From NCBI GenBank assembly GCA_030065635.1, contig JASJDJ010000013.1, positions 1-64,000 of the forward strand: a stretch of 64,000 nucleotides of DNA, given 5' to 3'. Position numbers and translations under genes: made by a program. The stretch comes from Xenococcaceae cyanobacterium MO_188.B32. Its GTDB lineage: Bacteria > Cyanobacteriota > Cyanobacteriia > Cyanobacteriales > Xenococcaceae. This document shows, piece after piece, positions 40,199 to 48,665 of this stretch. Position 1 is the first letter of the stretch, and the number at the start of each line of letters is the position of its first letter. The notes below the pieces were generated by a model. That model made no database searches, was not told the origin of the DNA, and saw only the letters and a list, made by a program, of their open reading frames with translations.

Positions 40199-40211
40199 CT
40201 TTATAATCAAA
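40198..40211 (+). promoter_or_regulatory. Shared toxin-antitoxin promoter motif (higB copy)
   Basis: GCTTTATAATCAAA, identical to the copy before vapB, lies 35 bases upstream of higB and includes a consensus TATAAT. Confidence 0.55.
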
Positions 40212-40246
40212 TCTTGAAATAAATGGGATACTGATACAAAGATTTA

Positions 40247-40555
40247 ATGCGGGTTATCAGCCGAAGAAAACTAAGAGAGTTTTGGGAAAAACATAGTGAT
40301 GCCAAAACTAGTCTATTATTATGGTATCAGCGTACTATAAATGCTAAATGGCATAATTTAGCTGATGTACATCAAGTTTATCCTTCTGCGGATATTGTAG
40401 GTAGCTTCACTGTTTTTAACATAGGAGGAAATAAATATCGACTAATTACATTTATAGATTACGAGTCTCAAATAGTGTTTACTCGTTACGTCTTCACTCA
40501 CGCAGAATATGATAAAGAGAAATGGAAAAATGACGACTGGTTTAAAAACTCCTAG
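40247..40555 (+). CDS. higB: HigB-type toxin
   Basis: The 102-residue protein is of the RelE/HigB mRNA-interferase class (HigB_toxin family). It has FWEKHSDAKTSLLLWYQRTINAKW near the start and the YRLITFIDYESQIVFTRYVFTHAEYDK core. It comes before its antitoxin, the reversed order typical of hig loci, and the two overlap. The start region is duplicated at 44373. Confidence 0.88.
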   Translation: MRVISRRKLREFWEKHSDAKTSLLLWYQRTINAKWHNLADVHQVYPSADIVGSFTVFNIGGNKYRLITFIDYESQIVFTRYVFTHAEYDKEKWKNDDWFKNS

Positions 40556-40943
40556 CAATTATTATCTTCAACTAACCAATACATTTCCTCCTCGTCCAAT
40601 TAATAATGAAGTGGAACTTATTGCTACTCAATCAAGAATTGATTCAATTCTAGACAAAAAAAACATTACTCAAGATGATAAAGACTATATTAAAGTACTA
40701 GGAATTCTTGTTTATGATTATGAACAAGAACACGAACCAATGCCAATTCTTAGAGGAATTGAACTTATTAAAGCCTTAATGAAGGAAGGAAATCTAAAAC
40801 CTCACAACCTTATTCCAATTTTTGGTAATGAATCTACAGTCAATAAAGTTTTAGAAAAAAAACAAGAAATTACCGCTACACAAATTCAAAAACTTGGCGA
40901 TTTTTTCTGTATCTCTCCTATATTTTTTTTGACCTCAGAATAA
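40530..40943 (+). CDS. higA: HigA-type antitoxin
   Basis: This is an antitoxin of about 137 residues with an N-terminal toxin-binding part. The C-terminal helix-turn-helix region includes VLEKKQEITATQIQKLGDFF. It would neutralise HigB and repress the operon. I prefer the ATG at 40530 because it gives the family-like N-terminus MTTGLKTPSNYY. An upstream in-frame ATG at 40509 would add seven residues. The stop codon directly abuts a MITE target duplication. Confidence 0.85.
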   Translation: MTTGLKTPSNYYLQLTNTFPPRPINNEVELIATQSRIDSILDKKNITQDDKDYIKVLGILVYDYEQEHEPMPILRGIELIKALMKEGNLKPHNLIPIFGNESTVNKVLEKKQEITATQIQKLGDFFCISPIFFLTSE

Positions 40944-40951
40944 ATAATATC

Positions 40952-41138
40952 GGCTCTTCTAGACTGGTTATAGTAAAAGGATAGTTTAAATTACCTGAAC
41001 CCTTTGAATAGAAAGAAATTCAACAATACAAAAAGCATTTTTTATTAAAATTGGATTTTTGTATTGCCAAAAGCCTTATTCAACAAGGTCTTTAGGGCTT
41101 ATTTTGTATTAAATTATCATAGCTACTCTAGAAGAGCC
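40952..41138. mobile_element. 187-bp MITE with 8-bp target duplication (ISL3-like)
   Basis: GGCTCTTCTAGA at the left end matches TCTAGAAGAGCC at the right end exactly, and similarity continues for about 25 bases. The element is flanked by perfect 8-bp copies of ATAATATC (40944-40951 and 41139-41146). An internal hairpin joins CAATACAAAAA and TTTTTGTATTG. It is too small to encode a transposase. The 8-bp duplication and end sequence suggest mobilisation by an ISL3-family element. Confidence 0.88.
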
Positions 41139-41250
41139 ATAATATCAAATGGCTAAATGATTGATAAAGATTAATTATTGTGGTAGCGATCGATCTCCTA
41201 AGTAATTTGGGTACTAATAACATAAGTAAGTCCCAGGTTACTCTATTTAT

Positions 41251-42174
41251 ATGACCTTAGCTGCTAAAGAACCAGTTTATATTATTATTCCAGTTCATAA
41301 CCGCAAAGACATTACTCTTAAATGTTTAGAACATCTAGATAAAAGTGGGGACTTACAAAAATATCATGTTGTTGTAGTAAATGATGGTTCTACCGATGGT
41401 ACTACAAAAGCAATTCATTCTTTATATCCCAATGTAACTGTTCTTCTTGGTGATGGTAACTTGTGGTGGACAGGCGCAATTAAAAAAGGAATGGAATATG
41501 CTTACGAGCAAGGTGCAGAATATTTTATTTGGTTAAATGATGATTGCTTAGTAAGTGATCGCGCTATACGAGATTTAGTGAACTTTAGTTTCAATAATAA
41601 GAACAGTATCATTGGCTGTCAAGTATATGAACTAAATAGTCCCGAAACAATTTCTTTTGGAGGAAGTTTTAAAAACTGGAAAGGTTATCAATTTATTAAT
41701 TTTCCAGAAAATGAAATTAATAAATGTGATGTACTAAGTGGTAACTTAGTTTGTATTCCTGTAGCAGTAATTGAAATAATTGGATATCCTGATGCGAATA
41801 CTTTTCCACACTATGGAGGAGATATTATATTTTTTATTCGAGCGAGAAAAGCAGGATGTAAAATCTTTATAGATTCCAGAAATAAAGTTTTTAATATTGA
41901 TAATCAAGTTAAAAAAGTAGCTCCCAACAGATGGATGTTAAACGATGGAAATCCGCTGTCAGTTATTAAATTAATTTTTACTCCGCAATCTATACTGAAT
42001 TGGAAAATAATCTTAGTTCAAGATTGGGAAGATTATGCACTGTTAGGAGTATTATTATATTTTTATAAATACGTATGGAAAATTTTAATTCCCATAATAT
42101 TTATCACTTTATTACGATTTCTTCCTTTATCTATCCGTTATAAATTATCTAACTTAAAAAATAAATATGTATGA
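41251..42174 (+). CDS. Glycosyltransferase family 2
   Basis: The GT-A fold protein has the start YIIIPVHNRKDITLKCLEHL, the VVNDGSTDGT nucleotide site and an LNDDC metal motif. It ends in one or two hydrophobic segments (about 240-300), so it may be membrane-associated. It opens a three-gene glycosyltransferase operon that overlaps the next gene by four bases. The products probably build an exopolysaccharide or glycan; sugar specificity is unknown. Confidence 0.9.
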   Translation: MTLAAKEPVYIIIPVHNRKDITLKCLEHLDKSGDLQKYHVVVVNDGSTDGTTKAIHSLYPNVTVLLGDGNLWWTGAIKKGMEYAYEQGAEYFIWLNDDCLVSDRAIRDLVNFSFNNKNSIIGCQVYELNSPETISFGGSFKNWKGYQFINFPENEINKCDVLSGNLVCIPVAVIEIIGYPDANTFPHYGGDIIFFIRARKAGCKIFIDSRNKVFNIDNQVKKVAPNRWMLNDGNPLSVIKLIFTPQSILNWKIILVQDWEDYALLGVLLYFYKYVWKILIPIIFITLLRFLPLSIRYKLSNLKNKYV

Positions 42175-43352
42175 TAAAAATTTTATTTATTACACCTACA
42201 GCAAGACAAACTGGTTCTGAGATAGTTCTATATAATTTACTGTCTAATTTGAATAAACAAGATTTTAAGGCAGTAGGTTTAGTATCTAAATTAAATGGGG
42301 TTTTACTAGACAGATTATTCAATGATATTGATATACCTACTTATAGTTTTGAATCTTATTTAAAGAAATTATCTTTTTTAATCAATCAAGTAGGGTTGAG
42401 CCTTCTGAAGAAAAAAAATTTTATTGCTTTTCATAGTAATATAAAACAATATCTTTTTCATTGTTTCTTACAGCACATACATAATTTATTAGAGCCTGAC
42501 TATTGGTATATCAACACCCTTGTCATTCCTGAGGCTTTAGAATATGCTTGTTTGCATAATATTCCTTGTATAGTGCATTCTCACGAACTTGAGCAAATGC
42601 TAGTGCATTTAAGCGATCGAGATGTAGAGAGAATAATCAATTATCCTAAATTGATTATTGCTTGTTCTAATACTGCTGCAAATATGCTTAGAATCTTAGG
42701 AAGAGATAGAAACCTCGAAATTTGTTTTTCTAGTATTAATACCAGTAAAATTATTCCCAGTAGTCAACTTTCACAAAAGATTAGAAATAATTTAGGAATT
42801 AAAGAAAAAACTTTTTTGTGGGCTAATTCAGGTAGTACAGATACCAATAAAAACCCGTTACTATTTGTAGAAATTGCAGCTAATTTATTAAAAAAACAAA
42901 AACAAAATATTCATTTTATGTGGATTGGAAATAACCCTTCAAGTGGTTTGGATTTCTTTGCTAAACAATACGCTAAACATCTTGGTATAGCAGATCGAAT
43001 AACATGGACTGGTATTCTAAGTTCTGAAGAATACTACAATCATTTGTATGCCGCTAATGGTCTTGTTGTAACCTCTACTAAAGAATCATTATCAGCAGTT
43101 TCAATAGAAGCACTATATTTACAAAAGCCAATTGTATCATTTGATTGTGGAGGTACTAAAGAAATTATTCAAGATAATCTAGGCTATGTTGTAAATTCTT
43201 GGAATATAACCGATATAGTTAATCAAATGATTCAAGTAATGAATGACAATCTTCATTTTTGTCCTGAAAAAGCACGAAAGCAAGCAATAAAATACGATAT
43301 AAATTTGCAAGCTGTTCGATGGAATCAAATACTAAATCAATATATTCTTTGA
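42171..43352 (+). CDS. Glycosyltransferase family 4
   Basis: The 393-residue GT-B protein has an N-terminal TARQTGSEIVLYNLL acceptor-side loop. A C-terminal nucleotide-sugar domain has FLWANSGSTDTNKNPLLFVEIA and the E-x7-E-like SLSAVSIEALYLQKPIVSFDCGGTKEII motif. It overlaps the preceding gene by four bases, so the pair is translationally coupled. The overall base composition is more AT-rich than in the core genes. Confidence 0.9.
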   Translation: MIKILFITPTARQTGSEIVLYNLLSNLNKQDFKAVGLVSKLNGVLLDRLFNDIDIPTYSFESYLKKLSFLINQVGLSLLKKKNFIAFHSNIKQYLFHCFLQHIHNLLEPDYWYINTLVIPEALEYACLHNIPCIVHSHELEQMLVHLSDRDVERIINYPKLIIACSNTAANMLRILGRDRNLEICFSSINTSKIIPSSQLSQKIRNNLGIKEKTFLWANSGSTDTNKNPLLFVEIAANLLKKQKQNIHFMWIGNNPSSGLDFFAKQYAKHLGIADRITWTGILSSEEYYNHLYAANGLVVTSTKESLSAVSIEALYLQKPIVSFDCGGTKEIIQDNLGYVVNSWNITDIVNQMIQVMNDNLHFCPEKARKQAIKYDINLQAVRWNQILNQYIL

Positions 43353-43361
43353 TTAATATTA

Positions 43362-44288
43362 ATGTCTTATAATATTGCTGCTTATATTACTGCTTATCAA
43401 GATAAAGATAGTGTTAAAACTTGCATTAATTGTATCCAAAAACAATTATTATCTGTTGCTACAATATTTATTGTAGATAACTCCCCCAAACAATTAATCA
43501 AGTATGATGTCCATCCAAAAATTATAATTAATCATCAACCAGATAATATTGGTATTTCAGGTGGGTTAAACATTGCAATTAAATGGGCAATAGAAAATAA
43601 TTATGATTTTCTTTGGGCTTTTGATCAAGATAGTAAGCCCTTACCTGATAACCTTAACCAACTAATTCAATACTATAATAATTTAACTAACAAAGGTCAC
43701 AATATTGGTATTATCGCTCCTTTACCTGTAGATATAACAACAGGACAAACATGGCATGGTATTGAGTTTAATCGATATAAATTTACTGAAGTCAAAAATC
43801 ATACAGACAAGAATGAATATTATTCTTGTGATGCAGTAATTACTTCTGGTTCTTTAATTAATTTAAAAGCTGCTAAAAAAGTTCCTCCACCAAAAGAAGA
43901 GTTATTCATAGATGCTGTTGACTGGGATTATTGTATGCAGTTTAGAAAACAGAACTATGAAGTGTTCTTGGTTAAAGATATACTATTTCCACATCGTTTT
44001 GGAAATTCTTATCAAATAAAAACCATATTTAAACCCCAAAAAATTACGATATATCAATATTCACCGCTTAGGTATTTTTATATTTGTAGAAATTATACAT
44101 TTTTAGAAACTCGCCTTGCTCTTAAAAATAATCTTTTACATAGATCTATATCCCGTAGATTATATTTTTTGATAATAATGCTGGGAAAAATTATCTTATA
44201 TGAAAGAAATAATACTGTGTTAAAAGTTTGGGCTTGTATCAGAGGTACTTGTGATGGATTTATCGGTAAACTAGGTAAAACTTGGTAA
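43362..44288 (+). CDS. Glycosyltransferase family 2 (rhamnosyltransferase-like)
   Basis: The 308-residue GT-A protein has IAAYITAYQD, FIVDNSPKQ, a DNIGISGGLN motif and WAFDQDSKP carrying the DxD. The layout is typical of WbbL/RfbF-like rhamnosyltransferases, though the sugar is uncertain. It follows the GT4 gene by nine bases and ends the cluster. The flanking DNA on its right is a duplicated higB start. Confidence 0.88.
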   Translation: MSYNIAAYITAYQDKDSVKTCINCIQKQLLSVATIFIVDNSPKQLIKYDVHPKIIINHQPDNIGISGGLNIAIKWAIENNYDFLWAFDQDSKPLPDNLNQLIQYYNNLTNKGHNIGIIAPLPVDITTGQTWHGIEFNRYKFTEVKNHTDKNEYYSCDAVITSGSLINLKAAKKVPPPKEELFIDAVDWDYCMQFRKQNYEVFLVKDILFPHRFGNSYQIKTIFKPQKITIYQYSPLRYFYICRNYTFLETRLALKNNLLHRSISRRLYFLIIMLGKIILYERNNTVLKVWACIRGTCDGFIGKLGKTW

Positions 44289-44324
44289 ATACCAAAAGTA
44301 ATGAGAGAGAAAGAGATATAAAGC

Positions 44325-44444
44325 TATATAATCAAATTTTGAGACAAACGCAATACTGATACGAAAATTTGAATGCGGATTATCAGCAGAAGAAAATTGA
44401 GAGAATTTTGGGAAAAACATAGTGATGGTTACTCAAAACTTTGA
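44325..44444 (+). pseudogene. Truncated second copy of higB with its leader
   Basis: The stretch repeats the promoter and first 18 codons of higB (MRIISRRKLREFWEKHSD), matching 40200-40302 with scattered differences. It then breaks off after CATAGTGATG into the TnpB remnant, and a stop follows five codons later. It is a partial duplicate and cannot make a toxin. Confidence 0.85.
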
Positions 44445-44744
44445 CTTGCATGAATTTTGTAGGTCATGGATACCATAAAATCCCAGCAATCCTAGAAGTT
44501 CCAAATTCTTGGAGGCATTGAAATCGGCGTGTTCGACACCATGAAGACAATTAACGCACAAAAATCGATCTCCTCTACGATTTCGCCTGTCCCATTTGAA
44601 ACAGTGCCGACAAAATTGCGAAGTTTTCCAGGGATTTTTGCGTATTACCTCAATCCCCAATTCTTCACATTTTCGTTCCAACAAAGTCTCAGAGTAAGGA
44701 AATTTAGTACCGTTAATTGAAGACTTGGAGAAAGTTATTATCAT
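44433..44744 (-). pseudogene. TnpB (IS200/IS605 OrfB) remnant
   Basis: About 103 codons encode the C-terminal zinc-ribbon of TnpB, with the paired Cys motifs FCRHC and FLCVNC. The last RuvC aspartate is in EHADFNASKNL. The N-terminal wedge/RuvC parts are missing, so it is not a working nuclease. It lies directly against the truncated higB copy and probably broke it. Confidence 0.85.
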
Positions 44745-44834
44745 TTTATCTAAAAGATCTGATAATTCCTGAGTTTAGATCTCACAGTTGAAATTGTGGT
44801 AGTAAAATAATACTATTTCACAAGCTGGCAAATT

Positions 44835-45449
44835 ATGACATCAATTCTCTTAGAAGGATTTGAACCAATTAATCTCGATCTTGAAGATTCAGAACAAAAA
44901 TCAATTATTACTGGAGTCAGTTGGAAAGATTACGAACTGTTATTAAATTATCTTCGAGATAGTTTACGCTATCGAATTACTTATCTAGATGGAACATTAG
45001 AAATTATGTCTCCTAGTCGTAGTCATGAATTCAGCAAAAAAAATATTGCCAGACTATTAGAAGCATATCTAAATCAAGCTGAGATTGATTACTGGGGTTA
45101 TGGTTCGACTACATTTCGCAAACAAAATAAAAAATCTGGGAAAGAGCCAGATGAATGTTATTGTATTGGTACAGAAAAAGAATTTCCCGATCTTGCTATA
45201 GAAGTTATTGTTTCTAGTGGTGGTGTTGATAATTTAGAAGTTTATAAAAGACTGGGAATTAAAGAAATTTGGTTTTGGCAAAATGACTGCCTTACCATCT
45301 ATTATCTAAATCAAAAAGGTGAGTATCAGCCACAAAACAAAAGTGTTATTTTGCCAGAATTAGATGTTAATCTTTTAGCATCTTACGTAACTGCTTCTAA
45401 TCCACGTATTGCAGTCAAAGAGTTTTTATCACAAATTTCCTCAAGCTAA
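44835..45449 (+). CDS. Uma2-family (PD-(D/E)XK) endonuclease-like protein
   Basis: The 204-residue protein has the DUF820/Uma2 restriction-like fold, with ITYLDGTLEIMSPSRSHE, then the catalytic core FPDLAIEVIVSSG and a GIKEIWFWQ strand. The family is greatly expanded in cyanobacteria and of unknown function. Its end overlaps the convergent glycosyltransferase by nine bases. Confidence 0.9.
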   Translation: MTSILLEGFEPINLDLEDSEQKSIITGVSWKDYELLLNYLRDSLRYRITYLDGTLEIMSPSRSHEFSKKNIARLLEAYLNQAEIDYWGYGSTTFRKQNKKSGKEPDECYCIGTEKEFPDLAIEVIVSSGGVDNLEVYKRLGIKEIWFWQNDCLTIYYLNQKGEYQPQNKSVILPELDVNLLASYVTASNPRIAVKEFLSQISSS

Positions 45450-46388
45450 AGCTAATCTAAACAATAATCGTAGCCAAAACCATTTTATAGATATTGGCAA
45501 TTTATCAAGACAAGTTTGTTTAAATAGTTCCATAATATCTAACGCATCTCTAAAATTACCGCGCTTAATTTGCCGATAAGTTCCAGCCAGAATAAATTGA
45601 TGAATAAAATCAGATTTGCATTTTTCAACTTGTTTAGAATCTAGGATATTCAGCTTTTCTACACGACTAAACAAACTTAGTAACATATTAATCGTTTTTT
45701 TATTAAACATTTCGGTAGTTAAAGCATTAGTATGGATTGTATAAGCACTAATAGCATTAGGCAAACACAATAAACCATGCTTAATTAAAATTCTAATCCA
45801 CATATCTAAATCAGCTATTTCTCCTATTTCAGGATCGAAATAACCGATTTGTTTAAAAATATCTCTACGAATAACTATACTTGGAAATCGAATAAAAGAA
45901 GAATTAGATAATACTTTTACCAAAGCTTTTTCTGGAGGTAGATATAATTTACGTTTAAATAGTTGTTTTTTTTTGACTTTCTCTTGTTCATTTACTACAT
46001 GAACACCGAACAGCATTACAGGATATTCTTTTTGGTTATTTTTAATTACTTTAATAATTTTTTCTACTGCATCTTTTAATAAGAAATCATCATCATGAAG
46101 CACTAAAATATATTTACCTGACGCTAACTGAATCGAATGATTCCAATTTGCAGCCATTCCTAGTCTTAGCTGGTTATGTACGTATTGATAACTAATATTT
46201 AGAGGTGTTAAGATTTCGCCGACGATTGTGCTACATTCATCAGAATCAGAATCATCAGAAATAACAACTTCTACATACTGTTTATTCTCATTAATATTTG
46301 CAACTATCGATCGCAATGTTCTCTCAAACCAAATAGGTCGATTGTAAGCAGGAATACAAATACTCAAAAGCTTATCTTGCTGTATCAT
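45441..46388 (-). CDS. Glycosyltransferase family 2
   Basis: The 315-residue GT-A protein has LLSICIPAYNRPIWFERTL, a VVISDDSDSD site and VLHDDDFLL with the metal-binding acidic run. The C-terminal 80 residues are helical and variable. It is the only intact plus- or minus-strand sugar transferase between the TnpB and IscB remnants. Donor and acceptor are unknown. Confidence 0.9.
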   Translation of the reverse strand: MIQQDKLLSICIPAYNRPIWFERTLRSIVANINENKQYVEVVISDDSDSDECSTIVGEILTPLNISYQYVHNQLRLGMAANWNHSIQLASGKYILVLHDDDFLLKDAVEKIIKVIKNNQKEYPVMLFGVHVVNEQEKVKKKQLFKRKLYLPPEKALVKVLSNSSFIRFPSIVIRRDIFKQIGYFDPEIGEIADLDMWIRILIKHGLLCLPNAISAYTIHTNALTTEMFNKKTINMLLSLFSRVEKLNILDSKQVEKCKSDFIHQFILAGTYRQIKRGNFRDALDIMELFKQTCLDKLPISIKWFWLRLLFRLALA

Positions 46389-46502
46389 TAGTAATAATCT
46401 GATGTTTCCTTACTCAGAGGAAACACTAATCGATAATCTTATCTTGCCCATAATTTAAAGAATAATATTCAGTCAAGCCAGACAAACTCAAAAATCAAGT
46501 AT

Positions 46503-46742
46503 TTATACTGGGTATCGATCGCTCACACGATCGAGAATCCGAACGGTTGGTTTCTTTGCATATCTGTCGATCGCTTCTTGGTAAATTTCTAACATGGTGT
46601 CTACTTTTACTTCCCAGTCAAAGCGGTCGAGGATGCGCTGACGACCAGCTTTACCCATTGCTTGACGTAATTCAGGCGATTTTGCCATTTTTAGCATTGC
46701 GGTTGCTAGGTCGCTAATATAAAGTGTTAAATAAGTTGGCAA
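46503..46742 (-). pseudogene. Glycosyltransferase family 4, C-terminal fragment
   Basis: The segment ISDLATAMLKMAKSPELRQAMGKAGRQRI followed by RFDWEVKVDTMLEIYQEAI is the C-terminal helix region of GT4 proteins. The rest of the domain is missing; the preceding codons are unrelated. A gene end left after deletion or insertion is the best reading. Confidence 0.8.
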
Positions 46743-46811
46743 AAAAACGACCTATTTCTATACTCAGATCGATCGATTTGCTTTCTCATAGAATTGCTGA
46801 AATGAAGAAGC

Positions 46812-46920
46812 TTAAGAAGCTATAACTTTGGCAGGAATGCCCACTGCTGTTTGACCGGCAGGAATATCTACTAAAACTACTGCATTGGCACCAATATTAA
46901 CGTCATCTTCGCTCGCGACT
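46812..46920 (-). pseudogene. Hexapeptide-repeat acyltransferase, C-terminal fragment
   Basis: The last 35 codons read DDVNIGANAVVLVDIPAGQT then AVGIPAKVIAS, the end of a left-handed beta-helix acetyltransferase (CysE/sugar acetyltransferase type). Homology stops at the terminal inverted repeat starting at 46921, so the gene was cut there. Confidence 0.8.
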
Positions 46921-47095
46921 CCCGCATTTCTCACCAAGATATTTTGAGAGGCTATAACCCTTGAAGGAGTCAAATTCAAGCAGAATAAGGGTTTCAACAG
47001 TGTGTAGTTTTTTTCTATCCGATTAAAGCCGGGTCAAACGCTTACTACACAAAGCTTTCAGAGACTGCGATCGCCAAGTTTGTGAGAAATGCGGG
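46921..47095. mobile_element. Small inverted-repeat element between acetyltransferase and IscB remnants
   Basis: CCCGCATTTCTCAC (46921-46934) and its exact reverse complement (47082-47095) bound about 175 bases without coding capacity. The flanks GACT and GATT may be a decayed 4-bp target duplication. Coding homology on both sides ends at these repeats. An internal AACCCTT/AAGGGTT pair is also present. Confidence 0.65.
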
Positions 47096-48044
47096 GATTG
47101 AATTTAGTTTGTGCTCCCGTACCAGTAGTTACGGGTAAGCCAGTTTCTTTAAGACTATTAAATAGTTTCCAGCGAGTAGAATTTACAGCAGCAGCATCTT
47201 TTAGCGGTGCTAAGGCATGAGCCAATATTCGTTTTAATACTGATGGTTTATCAGCTAAAAACTCCCTAATATCTAAGTTAGATTTAGCTCTGTTACAAGG
47301 TACACAAGCCAAGGCTAAATTACTGACCCTTGATGAACCACCACGACTTTTGGGAACTATATGCTCGACTTCTAAAGGAACATCTTTGGCCCCACAATAA
47401 GCACAAGTTCTGTTCCATTTCTCAAGCAAATATTCTCGAACTTCGTATTGATATAACGTACCTTGCTGATACTCTTTTCCAGATATTTCTGGATTTTGCA
47501 TTTTTTGGCAATCAAACTTGACTAGTTCCATAGCTATTGACCCAATGAGACAGAGCTTAATTAGTCGCTTCACCCAAGTCATGGTAGTTAAAACTCGATG
47601 TTCTAAAGACGGTGCTAACCATCCTTTTTCTCTGCTTCTATTGAGAAATCTAGGTTGTCTGTATCTAGTTTTTCTGGCTCTACGTCCTCTTCTGAGGGAA
47701 CGACGAGACTCTAAGCTATCTTTAATTTGTTGCCCTCTGTGAGTAAGTTCTGCTCCCCAGATAAGTTTTTTATCTTGTAATATTGCTATCCCAGTAGTTT
47801 GAGAACCTGGATCTAATTTAAGTTGACATTGCTTAACCTGCTTTGTTTCAACTGCTTCTTGGTGCGCTTGCGTCCTTTGAGGAAACCTCAAAGGCGGTCG
47901 CACCGCTTTTTTGAGAATAATTGTGAACGGATATTGTCTAAATACCGCAGCTTTACCTGCTTTAAGCAAACTACGAGCCATCCCTGGAGTACAAGGATTT
48001 AAAGGTGTTTTGTTGGTATCTAGTACAAATACGTGATTAGACAT
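47058..48044 (-). pseudogene. iscB: IscB-type RNA-guided nickase/nuclease, C-terminally truncated
   Basis: The frame shows the PLMP-like N-terminal domain (VFVLDTNKTPLNPCTPGMARSLL split over residues 6-28) and RuvC-I Asp78 in KLDPGSQTTG. An Arg-rich bridge helix (RRSLRRGRRARKTRYRQPRF, about 114-133), RuvC-II Glu173 and an inserted HNH domain with CAYC, His228 and CVPC follow. The RuvC-III motif (HALDAA) is lacking: homology stops after TKFN near residue 315, at an inverted repeat. RuvC cleavage should be lost; HNH could remain. An in-frame palindrome adds about 20 residues around 47-65. Confidence 0.88.
47861..47904. repeat. Palindromic repeat inserted in frame into iscB
   Basis: GGTGCG and CGCACC enclose a nested CCTTTGAGG/CCTCAAAGG hairpin with a 3-base loop. 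It lies in the linker before the RuvC-I motif and lengthens it compared with other IscB proteins I know. Confidence 0.75.
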
Positions 48045-48310
48045 AGTTTTGTCTCTTCTACAAAATGTGTAATGTTTGCCTCGTCAAGCTTTAACCTCGG
48101 TACTTTCTAAAAAGCACGCTCTTTAATCCCGATAAGCCTGTTAACTTTTTAGTTGTAGAGCCTAGAACTGGCAAGCATTCTAGGGTACGAACATTAACTC
48201 TTCGGTTAAAGGTAGTTCTTGTCCCAAGAACTTAGACTGGTCAGGTACTAGATTGACAAGCCCCTCCATTTACGGATGGGGTCGCTTCTCTACGAGATTC
48301 CTGACTTTGG
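48045..48310 (-). ncRNA. Omega-RNA region of the IscB element
   Basis: The 260 bases upstream of iscB hold several perfect hairpins: CCTAGAA/TTCTAGG (48161-48184), TTAAC/GTTAA (48194-48209) and GTTCTTG/CAAGAAC (48215-48231). The terminal one is CCCC-TCC/GGA-GGGG near 48263-48283. This position and layout are those of the omega-RNA scaffold, with the guide expected at its 5' end near 48285-48310. Family identity is inferred from position and folds. Confidence 0.7.
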
Positions 48311-48350
48311 CTCTGGGGTTTTGGGCTATTTCCTCGATTCTATCCAATAC

Positions 48351-48665
48351 TTAAGATATCGGAACTTTGGTAATCAATCTTTGTGAGTTCCATGTAAAAC
48401 TTGACAATACAGTTAACTGTATCGCTTGACTTGAATTTCTAAAGAATATTCGGCACACGCGATCGCGCGACAATTTTGAATCATTTGATAGTGTAATTTC
48501 TCCTCTTCTAGGTAGTTGTACAATAACATTGCAAAAATCTTTGGCATCTTCTGATTGTGCTAAATAACATCTAAAAACCTTATTTTGTTCTAAGCTTAAA
48601 CTTTTAACCAGTTCTTGAAGATTATTTATATTCTTTTTCTGTCCCGTACCCTGATTGACTGACAA
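48351..48665 (-). CDS. Hypothetical protein (doubtful)
   Basis: A 104-codon frame with an amphipathic N-terminal part (NLQELVKSLSLEQNKVFRCY). It starts inside an inverted repeat and ends just beyond the IscB element. I recognise no family. It may be a fragment of a disrupted gene. Confidence 0.3.
   Translation of the reverse strand: MSVNQGTGQKKNINNLQELVKSLSLEQNKVFRCYLAQSEDAKDFCNVIVQLPRRGEITLSNDSKLSRDRVCRIFFRNSSQAIQLTVLSSFTWNSQRLITKVPIS

Noticed and set aside
47330-47742. Plus-strand frames opposite iscB
   Set aside because: They are antisense shadows of the recognisable IscB protein.
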